Source: Phoma sp. XZ068
Lineage: Eukaryota > Ascomycota > Dothideomycetes > Pleosporales > Didymellaceae
Direction of reading: 5' to 3'
Assembly: GCA_004835665.1 (NCBI GenBank)
Contig: RBKR01000005.1
Location: forward strand, 930,001-994,000
Length of the DNA stretch: 64,000 nt
In this document: one piece after another, positions 10,401 through 20,505 of the stretch
Layout of the letters: the number at the start of each line of letters is the position of its first letter
How positions within the stretch are numbered: position 1 is the first letter of the stretch
The notes under the pieces: model-generated
Databases searched by the model: none
Seen by the model: the letters and a program-made list of their open reading frames with translations, nothing else
Told to the model about the DNA's origin: nothing
Made by a program: the position numbers and the translations under genes

Positions 10401-12180
10401 GTAGAAGGAGCTGGTGGTAAGCTGGAGGTTGAAGAAGACGGACGAGATGATCAAGGCCATAATGGAGTTGGCGATGAGCTGAGAGAGTGTGATACTAGGA
10501 TCAGCCTTTAGTCGGACAAAGCCGCGCCACAAGCAAAGCTTGACCTGCTGGGCGTAGGAGAGAGTGTAGGGAGACTTTGCGCGCTGGCTCTTAGCCTGCT
10601 GAAGCTTGCGGGACTCGGCGAACTTCTGAGCCTGCTCGCCGCCAACAGGGTACTTCTGCTCATAGGCATCAATCTCAGCCAACAACGCCACACGCTCCGG
10701 TGACTCCATCCAACGCTGGTGGAACTCGTCAGGTGTGCGGGGGACACGGCCTTCAAAGCCCTTTGCAACGATGCGCTCCAAGGTCGAGGTCATGGATGTG
10801 AGGAAATCGGCATCGGTTTGACGGTCAGGGCAAACGAAACCCATCTTGACAAAGAAGGCCTTCGCATCAGTAGTCTTGCCGAAGAAGATCTGGCGACCCT
10901 CATAGAGAACGAGAACCTTGTCGAAGAAGTCGTACGCAGCCTGAGGAGCCTGGTAGATAGCAACACATGCTGTGGTACCATTAATCTCAGTCTCCATGCG
11001 CAGAGTCTTACAGAACTCGATGGCGTTGGCAGAATCGAGACCACGAGTAGAGTTGTCCCAAGCCTGGAGAGGCGCTCGGCTAAGGGAGGCTTCAGCGATG
11101 GTTACACGCTTGCGCTCTCCGCCGGAAACACCACGGATGAAGTCGTTACCAACGCGGGTGTTGATCGTATGTGAGATACCATACATGGCCATGATGACAT
11201 CACGCTGGTGCTTCGCGTACATGTCTGCGGAAACGCCACCAGGGATGTGACGAGGGCGGCGAGCAAGGGCGGCAAAGTACAGAGTCTCGCCGACTGTCAT
11301 GGCGGGGAAGTGAACATCAACTTCAGCGGTGTAGATAGCCTCACCACGGTAGTTCTTCTGCATTAGCTCTGGGCCGACACCTGGTTGAAGTCAGTAATTG
11401 CTGTGGAACTGCGGGGGAAAGGGGAAATTCGGACGTACCCTGGTAGTTTAGCTTGGATTTATCATCAACAAAGAAGCCGTGAGTCTCTCCAGTAATGGTC
11501 TTGAGAAACGTCGAGCAACCAGATCCTGGAGGTCCAAGAACGACCAACATCTCGCCTGCCTCGACGACACCATCCACACCCTGCAGAATGTTGATCTTGC
11601 GACCCTTGTCGCCCTTCAACTTCTTGAGCAGAGCAGGTCCCTCAAGCCAAACGTTACCAACACTCTTCTGGTAATCAGTGTCGGCACCGAAACCGTGAAC
11701 ATTGAGATTCTTGAAAGAGATACCGGCTTGCCTAGGGGGAGCGGCGTGCTCGTCTGAAAGCTGCAGGTTCATCATTGCCTTGGTCCAGGCACGAGCGTTG
11801 AAGTTCTCGCCAGCCGGATCCAATGATGAGCCAGCTGTCGCCTCGAAAGGATTCTGGTGATGCGAGGCAGATTGGTGGCTCGCGGTAGTCAAACGTCTTG
11901 CAAGCTGCAGAACCTCATGTTCTCTTCGGGCAGTCTCCTGGTCCTCGGCATCTTGGTTGTATGGCACATCCTTCTCAACGGAACCAGTGGCCTGGTGTTG
12001 ACTCCTGGGAGGCGAGTTCGGAGCAGCAATTGTTGAAGAGTCGGATGATGCATCCTGGCGGTTGTCTTCCTCGTGGAAGTGTGATTGTGATGGTCGACGA
12101 CCTTGCATTTCTGGGGTAGGCACGCCTCCAACTGCGGCCTCACGGTCGTAGTTGGAAGTGAAGTTGCCTACGAGAGACAT
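7425..12180 (-). CDS. PDR-type (ABCG full-size) multidrug ABC transporter
   Basis: Two exons (12180-11439 and 11380-7425) are joined by a 58-nt intron (GTACGT...ACCAG) and encode 1565 aa, the usual size for fungal CDR/PDR pumps. The order is NBD1-TMD1-NBD2-TMD2. NBD1 has the PDR-style Walker A GPPGSGCST (residues 216-224, Cys in place of Lys), signature VSGGERKR and a Walker B ending WDNSTRGLD. NBD2 has a canonical Walker A (GVSGAGKTT) and Walker B (LLFLDEPTSGLD) but a degenerate signature LNVEQRKR. Each TMD carries about six hydrophobic spans. The first 150 residues are hydrophilic and Ser/Gln-rich. It should export hydrophobic drugs, host toxins or lipids across the plasma membrane using ATP. 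A TATA-like box lies about 50 bp upstream. The substrate is unknown. Confidence 0.95.
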
Positions 12181-12225
12181 TGTGGTTGGCGGGCGCCACT
12201 AAAGGTCCCGTTGTTGGCCAGCTGT

Positions 12226-12235
12226 ATTATATAAA
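12226..12235 (-). promoter_or_regulatory. TATA-like element of the ABC transporter gene
   Basis: On the minus strand this reads tttatataat, 46-55 bp upstream of the transporter ATG. Its position would fit a core promoter with a short 5' UTR. It rests on motif and position only. Confidence 0.4.
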
Positions 12236-12240
12236 GGGCG

Positions 12241-14160
12241 TGTATCGGTACTACAATGTATGATACTGGATGAAAAGAAAAGTTGGATTATTAAAGGAGG
12301 CTAGGGCCAGGGACCTGGAGTTGAGAAACAAACTACAAGCGGGAGGAGTGCGCTGATAAAAGGTAGCAGCACATGCGCAAGTAATGAAATCTGCTCAGCG
12401 GCAATTGTAGGGGTTAGGGCCATGGGCAAAGGCTTGGCCTTGTTGCGACCGGAGGCGGATACGGTCACGCCCGGGGCGTTCGTCGCTCGCTTGCGCCCAA
12501 GTGGCATTCGGGATACGCTGCATACGGATCCGAGTGCGAAACACCAATAGGAGAGCCAGCTGTGCGAGGATTGACTTTCGTCCTCCGGTTTTCCAGAAGC
12601 TCCGCCGACTGATTTGTTCCCGCAAGGATGCATATCTGGTGCGGCTCTGGTGTGGTGACGCAACGCGTGCTGTCTCTCCGGCGCAACGGTTCGTGGATGC
12701 ATCTGAAGAGACATCTGAACGCCCCTCTGGATTTACTGCACTGCTGTTCTTGCAGTTGCATGAGAACAGTACACAATAAACACTGCAACTCTCCCCCACG
12801 CGCAGAATTGCGTTAGTAGCATCACAGTCAGCTCTCGGCACCCCAATACGACTGGCGCACGTCCACGCACCAAAGAGGAAGTCGATTGGGCCAGCGTTGC
12901 AAGCATGTCAAGATTGCGAAAGACTCATTGTGATGCTGACTGTCGCAATAGCCACTCACGGTCCCAACGACATGGCGGCCTGGGATATGGTGCCGTTGAC
13001 GTCTGACTTTTCGGCCCTTCCCCATTGTAGTCCGTCATCACCATCAGCCCTGCCCTACTAGCGACACTCTCGCATGCACCCCGTCTCCATCACAACACAT
13101 AACAAAGTAGATTGAGCCTAGAAATCCAGGCTCCAAAGTGGATCACGGGCCTTTAGCGGACGAAAACCGCAAATAGGGTGCTCAAGGCGACCCGCCAATG
13201 TGCGCGTCGGCGGGTGTTGTTTCCCTTTCCGCCCACTGCACCGTGCGCTCGCGTGGCTCGAGATTTTCGCGATCGCGCACTTGACGGATCCAACGCGCAT
13301 CCGTCGCCGAGTAAAGGGACTCGCTTCGCGCCAGCAGCAAGCATACAAGAGCATCCGGCGTCCCTGGCGAGAACTGGGGAACGGTTACACGCAAGCCTTG
13401 ACGGGTCCAGCCGGGTCCCTACTACCGACGCCGACGATTGCGCAGTAAGACGCTGCAAGCTCGCATTGGTGCATCCTCCCGGACGAATCATATTCGGATC
13501 GAGGCTTCCGTATCCGTGATGTGTGGCCTGTTGTTATATGCTGGGTGGTATCGTCGATGAACGGGCGACAAATACTGTTGCCTTACGTTGACTAGGCCTC
13601 ACATATTAAGCTGAGTAAGATTTTAGACATGGTAGGTTCATGGGTTGCAGCCGGCAGGTGTTGCTTGCTAGAGGATGTTGCAGCAAGAGGTTATATACCG
13701 GAAGCTATGTTGTACACTTTTAGCACTGTACGAGTGGCCCTACTTCGCAAAATTGGATTCCATTCAGCTGCAAGATGCGACTGACAACCGGAGTCTTGAA
13801 CGGACGAGGAGCGCACGTACATCGGCGGTCTCGCGCTGACGGTTGAAAAGTTGCCGATCGCCGACACCTGCGAAACATTAAGCTTGGACGTTCGCGAAGT
13901 AATACGATTTGCTACCAGCACGCTATCCGCACGGCACGGCCCAGACTCCGACAGACGATCTTGAACTTTGTTTTCGTCATCCTACTGCACGAAATTTAGG
14001 CAGCAAGCGGAAGCATCGTCAGGTCTCGTGCTCACCCATCGAGGAAGAGGAGGAAACGTGTGCAGGTTATCGCCAGTACTGAGGCACTTTCGAATCTACT
14101 GAATTCAACCCCAAAGCACCATATCAATATTGTAGAAGAATCTCAGTTTGGTGGTTCATA
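12241..14160. other. Gene-free region
   Basis: Several overlapping 60-150 codon frames occur on both strands between 12300 and 13520. They coincide with GC-rich DNA, have mixed low-information composition and no domain, so they are taken as chance. No RNA gene or repeat was recognised. Confidence 0.5.
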
Positions 14161-14491
14161 ATGTCACACAGCATTAACGAGCAGATCCAATTACTCAAGA
14201 ACGACGAGGAATTCCAGCCAGGACGTCAAATATCACCATCTCGAATAGGTCCAACGACGACATTACCCCGAACTTAGTAAACATCATGAGCCCGTAGAAT
14301 CTACTCTCGTCACAGGCGCCGAAACGCTCGGTAAAGTCATACCACATCCAAACCCCAGCTCACAAATTCCACTCCGACAAACTCTCATCGAAGGCCTCGA
14401 GACATATACATCCATATCCTCCTTCTGCAGTGTAGCCCGCTGCACTCGCACCATAGCCCTCCGAACCCAGATCCGTGCCGTCTACAAATAG
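14161..14491 (+). CDS. Possible small two-exon gene of unknown function
   Basis: An ATG at 14161 opens a frame beginning MSHSINEQIQLLKNDEEF. If an intron at 14249-14315 is removed (67 nt, weak donor GTCCAA, acceptor GTCACAG), the frame continues through LRQTLIEGLETYTSISSF to a TAG at 14489-14491, giving 87 aa. The composition of both parts is protein-like and phase is conserved. The donor is poor, there is no recognised domain, and the opposite strand also reads fairly openly across 14300-14490. It may be a real small gene, a remnant of one, or chance. Confidence 0.25.
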
Positions 14492-15356
14492 TAGCTGAGG
14501 AATAAACCAAATGGGGGCAGTGTTCAAGTCTGTACCTATGCACCTGTTGGTGGGTTGGTGCTAAAGGGATGGGTGAAGGGGATATCGATTAAGCGGTGCT
14601 TTGATCAACGAGGAACGACATGCCGTGAGCTTATGTTGATTTCTTCCATCAAGTATAGGGTCTAATATAAAGGTATTGTAGTATTCCACAATGGCAGTGA
14701 CAGTCATAAACTTAACAAGCGCAACGCGGTTCAATACTATATTCGTGAGCAGTGTAGACTAGATTCGATCAGAATGTATTTATATCTAAAACACAACTAT
14801 TATTCACTTTCTTCACCAGCGAAGCGCACGCTGACATATCTACATCTGCAGTCCGTAAACACAACACAACGACGCAAAACACGCAAGACCTGACGAACAC
14901 TCCACAACATAGAATAATGTATATTTCCTTCATCAGAATGAGCCACAGCGACTACCTTATCACAAGAACGAAGCATTAACACAACGATGAAGCGCCCTCC
15001 CATGAACAAGCGGATGCATATCCACCATTAAGATCGCAGTGCAAAGACAAGGATCTGCTGATCCGGCGCCGAAGACGCACGTGCTAATCATTTCTATGCC
15101 CTGTACTGTGATATGTGTGAATTCTCAAAAGGGATGCGTTTCGTCCGGAAGGTACTCCTATTTGGCCCCACATGTCGCGTCGCCGTGTAGTCATGCCGGC
15201 AGCCGGAATTCCCGTCCGTTATCGAGGGTCAGGAAGCGGGAGTTGGCTTCACCCGTCTGGATACGATATATGACCTGTTACTGATAACAAGTCTGAGTTG
15301 GTCACTAGAAACGCGTCGTGGACATGGCTTGCGAAAGTATATTTCATAGTTCAATA
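14492..15356. other. Intergenic region
   Basis: AT-richer DNA downstream of the doubtful small gene and of the F-box/WD40 gene stop at 15357. Nothing recognised. Confidence 0.45.
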
Positions 15357-18107
15357 TCAATACGAGTCGCCGAAGAACTGGCTGGCAACGACAATGTCCT
15401 TGTCGCCATTTGCAAAGTCCCAGCCTACAATGGTGGGATCCTGACTGCAGCATATGATCCTGCGAGCATCAAACTGCAACTTGAAAACACGTGAGTTCGT
15501 GCCCTGGTTGGCTAGAGGTACGCCAAGCGGGTGGGGATGGTGATGGTGATGAGGACCATGATGGTGATGGTGAGCTGCGCCATTCGCAGGCGCTCCTTGC
15601 TGTGCTTGCTGTTGTGCAGGCCCTGCTGCGGCTTGACCCGCCTGGTTAGCAGGACCGGCAGGGGCGGCAGTAGCAGTAGCAGGGGGTTGCTGGTTTCCAC
15701 CGTTGGTGACGGTGCCGTGCATTGCTTGAGAGGCTGCGTGAAGTGCCTGTGCCTGCTGAGCAAGGTTCTGGGCTGCTTGTGCCTGAGCTTGAGCTTGCTG
15801 TGCCAATGCCTGGAAGTTGTTCTGCTGTGCGGCAGCTTGACCCGGCTGTTGCTGCGCGGCGTTCTGATTGCCCTGAGCTCCTTGAGCGGGGGGCTGAGCG
15901 ACTGGCCTTCTGGGTCGGCCGCCTGCGGCCCTGACAGCGTCATTCTGATATAATATCTTCGACTTTTCCCAAGCACCATCGACCCCCTTCTTCCAGATGA
16001 TAACCGTCTCATCGTAGGAACCAGAGACAATGCGGGCCCATTTGCTACCTCCGCCACCAGGCGGTAGCTTCGCACCGTACGCAAAGATAGACTTCGGATC
16101 TCGGGAACCAGCATTGCGGGCGTGGCGTTGCGCCCTAGAGAGTCTCTGTTCAATCTGACCCCTATGTTGTGCCTCGAAGAAATTGCGGTCCACAGCTCGT
16201 GCTTCGGCTTCGAGTTCTTCCTCGTTGCCGGGAAGGTCTCCAAACTGGGCTTGCACAGTGCGTACAAGGTTGCTATGCCCTTGCAGACAGGCCACTTCCG
16301 CTCCTGTCGCTCGGTCGAAAATGCGGACTGTTTCGTCGGAGCTGCCGCTGACAATCCGCCGTCCGTCGAATTGCACACAAGCAATGCCCTTGCTGTGACC
16401 TTGGAAAGTTCGAATACATGCACCGGTCCGCACATCCCAAACTTTGACGCTCCTGTCTCCAGACGCCGAGACAATCTGCCCATCCAGGATCTGTATGGCG
16501 TTGACGGCTGCACCATGACCTTCCAGAGTCATGACAAGGTTGTAGGGTCTCAGAGGGGTGAAATGCAGATGCTGGCTTTCCACATGCTGCTGCATGTTGA
16601 TGATGTACTCTGGGAAACGTGCTCCACTCTTCGTGGTTGACGAAGGATATGTGTCATCGGTGGGCAGCATTTCCCTTCGATTCCATACCTTGATAGATTT
16701 GTCTTTCGAGCAGGTGACCAAGTATCGATCATCAAATCGTAGGTTCAGGACAGACTCTGAATGTGCCTTTTCGATTTCTTTGATCATGCGTCCAGTCGAG
16801 AATTGCCAAAGAATGACTCTGCAGTCACTCCCTCCAGATACGACCAGGTCGTGTTCAGGCCGCTCGTCGAATTGCAGGCACAGTACAGAGGCTGAGTGAC
16901 CCAGGAGCGGTGGGTGTATCAGACGTTGTGTGTCGAGATTCCAGATCCTGATGCTCCGGTCCCTGCTTCCACTAACCAGGTACTTCCCTGAGTACTGTAT
17001 TGTATACACGCACTCGGTATGAGCTTCGGTGGGGTGGTTGGGGTGAGGAAGTTGGAAATTAGAGTACCGGCCGGCGTCCCAATTATCCTCCAACCGTTTC
17101 TTCTGCTTGTACAAATATTGCCAGTTGATCTTGGCTTCAGGTCCTGGCAGGAGAAGTGTTGGATGGATGCGAGGCAACGTGCTCTCTGTTGGTGAAATGT
17201 CTCCGTTCTGTGTAGGTGAATTTCGACGCTGCTGTGTGGCCTGTGATTGCGTCGCAACGACGCCTTCCATCTGATCTTCCGCCCTGCTCGACGGGCCTTC
17301 GTCAGCCTCGACTGTGCCATGCTGCTCGCCCCACGCAGCCTGACCTTGTCCAGCGCCACCCAACGACAGCGGCTCCAGGCCATTACGGATTCCATTCTCT
17401 GCAGCTGGGCCATCGCCGAACAGCTGGCGCTCGCCACGCACCCGTCTCTTGGATGAAGGCTTGTCCAGATCCATGTCCTCTGCAGCTCTAGGACGTGTCT
17501 TGCGCTCCTTCTCCTTGAAGCCAGCGCGCCGCTGCCTCTCAGATTCTTCATACTCGCGCACCTGCGGGAAGTTGGAGTTCCAGCCTTCCAGACGGAACAG
17601 GAGCTTCCACAGTGGACTGTCCATGACTCGTATCCTCCATGCTCGTGACAGGGTCGATGCCCGCAGTAGCGTCTCTGGCTCGAGGTACGACAGGATCTGG
17701 AAGGTAATCTCTGGAGGAAGATAGATGACGGGGTCGAGATGTAGCAGGGGATTCAGTTTCTCGACAATACCGGCTATCGACGAAGTCCGCAGCGAGCGTA
17801 GGATGGCGTATGCGATTTCTTAGGACTTGGTTAGCAGGCTGGCCGTGTTGTGCGTGCAACCTTACATACCACTGCGCTGCTGCTCGTCTAGCCCAAGAAT
17901 CCAGTCGGGCAGGCTGAACTGTTGTGCGTCTGGCTCCATGCCGCTGTCGCCGGCGCCCATGACCATGTCCGTCTCATTCTGGCTGCGTGTATCCTCTGAA
18001 TAGCCCTCGTCGAATCTGTTGGGGTTCATAACGGCCGCGGGGCGGAAGGGGTGCATGTACGGCGGAGTCGAGAAGTGTGTGGGGGGGCCGCCGAGCGGAT
18101 CTGCCAT
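15357..18107 (-). CDS. F-box/WD40 protein (beta-TrCP/Lin-23-like SCF adaptor)
   Basis: Two exons (18107-17870 and 17818-15357) are joined by a 51-nt intron (GTATGT, GCTAAC branch, CTAAG acceptor), giving 899 aa. The F-box lies at residues 111-150 (LPPEITFQILSYLEPETLL, then LSRAWRIRVMDSPLW) and runs across what would otherwise look like an internal start at residue 145. At least seven WD repeats follow, several near perfect (YLVSGSRDRSIRIWNLD, IVSASGDRSVKVWDVRTG, IVSGSSDETVRIFD, IVSGSYDETVIIWKK). Between the last two propeller blades sits an insert of about 170 residues rich in Ala, Gln and Pro with a poly-His tract. F-box plus propeller indicates the substrate receptor of a Skp1-cullin ubiquitin ligase. 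The start at 18107 is the first true ATG; the frame upstream begins only at a TTG. Confidence 0.9.
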
Positions 18108-19298
18108 TACGGTGCTCGAGGGTTGGTGGCGTCGGTGGTTCGGCAAGAGCGACGCTAAGTCGAAGGAAGGAACGACCTTGTTTTCATGTAGTGGCGAACG
18201 GTGGTTGTTGTGTGCGCATGCGCTGACGGAGCGGAGTTGGCCTTGTGTTCTGCCTGATGCGCGCCTCGGCGGTCACTGCATGTGTTGGCCTAGCCTGCAG
18301 CAACTCCAGGCGATTTGACGGGAGCTGCGGTTGCGCGCGGACAGGAGGTCAGTTGTAGAGTGCGCCGAAATGGTCGCAGCGAGTTGCAAGTCGTGAGGGC
18401 GTGTGATGGGGACGTGTGGGTTGTTGTCACTCTCTCACGGATGAACCCGCGCCCGCCGCATTCACTGGCTTGTGGTTAGCCGCACTAGCTGGCCTGGGTC
18501 TGGGGCCTTCACCAGCGCTGCCACTTCTCCACGCCGAGACATCAGCTCAAAGCCATGATCCTTTGTCAGGACTCGGCACTAGGGTCCATTGATGCACGAG
18601 TCCCAAGAATCCCATGTTTGCACAATCTCCGGCTAGTCCTATCCCGACGACACAAACGAGGGTACGGACGGGTACATGCATCGCTCCACGGTCATGTTAT
18701 CTCGGACCTCAGCCATGGACCCTAGAATAGCCAGTCTATGATGTCGCCATGGCATTGTGTAGCAGTGGATGCTGTTCAGCCGGCGCTACCAGTCAAGTAT
18801 ACCAATGGTCACAGAGTTTGGTACAGTGCAGCATCAGATTGGTGCCTATTGCTGCTCTCTCAGCTCGCTATGGAGGAGCTGCTGCGAGGCTTCACCAAGC
18901 TAACAGTGCAGCTGCTGCGAGGGGTACTTAGGTACCAGTCCTCCAGCCAGCAGTTGTGCTCTGCACCTATTCTTACCTACCCAAGCGCCGTCAGTCACAC
19001 GCCAACGAAAAGGCTGTCACCTGCTCTTGTGGGCGTCCACCGATCACCAATACATGCGACGCTGTGAGCGTGATGTGGACTCGGCGCGTACAGCACGTCA
19101 ACTGCCTGCCGAGTGGCAAGCAGCAGCAAAATTAGTCGAGCCTCAACAGTCAACACAGGCTTGACAGGTGAGCCGCAGGCCGGAGAGCAGTCCTCCCAAT
19201 GAGTCGCTCGGCTCACGTCTCCGGTCGAGCTGGTGCACAGTCTGCATGCGTTGAGGGCTACTGTGCCGAAGAACTCAAGTTCGAACAAAGTCTGCAGC

Positions 19299-19347
19299 AG
19301 TTGCAGTAGTACCTATGAGTTAGAGTTGCAGTAGTAGTACCTATGAG
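19299..19347. repeat. Duplicated 21-24 bp motif
   Basis: The motif agttgcagtagtacctatga followed by g occurs at 19299-19319 and again at 19324-19347, where an extra agt triplet lengthens the internal agt run. It is a small tandem duplication in the long intergenic region. Confidence 0.85.
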
Positions 19348-19619
19348 GGCAAGTTGCCGAGCGAGCAAATGCTCCGACGTGTGGGATGCCGATCACTCCC
19401 AGAGATGGGACGTTGGCCGGGAGCAGAGCAGCCGCGAGACGGTGAACGATGATGCCCAACCTTGCCGGAGATGGAATGTCATGGGGACATGGGGCTGCTG
19501 GATGCCAGGGCGGGAGCGTGCAGGGCCATGTCGCCATCAGCCCTGGGGATTGGGGTGCAGCATAGTGAGAGCCCAAGTGCATTCTGGTTGAATCTCGAGT
19601 GGGAGGTGACGCGGTGCCC

Positions 19620-19843
19620 ATGAACCACTGTACTCGACATGAATCACGGCAGCTCGACGTGAATTCACATGAATCACTGCACTTGACATGAATCACTGTA
19701 CTCGACATGAATCACGGCAGCTCGACGTGAATTCACATGAATCACTGCACTCGACATGAATCACTGCACTTGACATGAATCACTGCACTCGACTTGAATC
19801 ACGGCAGCTCGACGTGAATTCACATGAATCACTGCAACTCGAC
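19620..19843. repeat. Higher-order tandem repeat (19-20 bp units with a 10-bp spacer unit)
   Basis: About nine copies of a 19-20 bp unit with consensus atgaatcactgcactcgac run head to tail. A variant unit containing cacggcagctcgac is always followed by the 10-mer gtgaattcac. That block occurs three times, with gaattcac starting at 19661, 19729 and 19816. The spacings are 68 and 87 bp, and the 19-bp difference equals one extra basic unit. The array lies about 660 bp upstream of the cdc24 start codon. Confidence 0.93.
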
Positions 19844-20505
19844 GCACTTGGCGACTCGACTCGAGTCAGCGCTCATTCGGTGCAGAGTTTGGGTAAAGGG
19901 TCTCGTTGGACCATGGGAGGGACAGCGCCCTCAGATCTTGGACGCACGCCACGCGCCGTCACCCAGCGGCTTGGTCGGCGACAAGCAGACGGCGGCTGCG
20001 CAGAGGGCGTCGTCGGTGGTCGAATGCAGCAGAGGGTGAAGTGCTGCAGCGTCTGCATAGCACGCTGTATGCCGGGGATCCTGTTACGTCACGTGCAGGC
20101 CGCTGTTTCACCCCTATCGAGCATGCATCTGCCAGGCCAGCCCACCGTCGCCGCGCCCAAGCACATCCCACCTTGAGCGCTCACGCTGCCCGCGCCCACA
20201 CCCTCATCGCCCTCGCAGCACCCCGTGGTAGCTCTGGCCAGCTTCCTGCCCTGCTGCTGTTGCTGCACTCGACGCCGTCGGCCGCCGCTCGCTCTTGCGC
20301 GCTGCTGGACCCTGCTGCTAGCGCTCGCGCCACTGAGATCGCCCCCGACCTCCCACGACTCCTCCCACGGCCCTGGCACGGCGGTCGCAGGGAGATGAAG
20401 ATTTAGAGTAGCGGGCTGCCAGCACCTGCACCGAGCTTGCCCACCGCGCCGCGAGCCCGCCTGAGCCCGCCCGCGCCCACCTGAGCACCCGTCGACGGGA
20501 GTAGC

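Larger units (their letters stand above)
18108..20505. other. Long divergent intergenic region between the F-box/WD40 gene and cdc24
   Basis: This 2.4-kb region contains no supported gene. It carries two tandem-repeat tracts (19299-19347 and 19620-19843). The stretch 20000-20500 is GC-rich and pyrimidine-rich on the plus strand, as expected of a long 5' leader of cdc24. Open frames here are repeat-driven or GC-driven. Confidence 0.55.

Noticed and set aside
12301..12841. Cluster of overlapping frames upstream of the ABC gene
   Set aside because: Three frames overlap on one strand without shared coding character; no domain.
15512..16516. 334-codon minus-strand frame overlapping the F-box/WD40 gene in another frame
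   Set aside because: Shifted shadow of the repeat-rich coding region; no domain.
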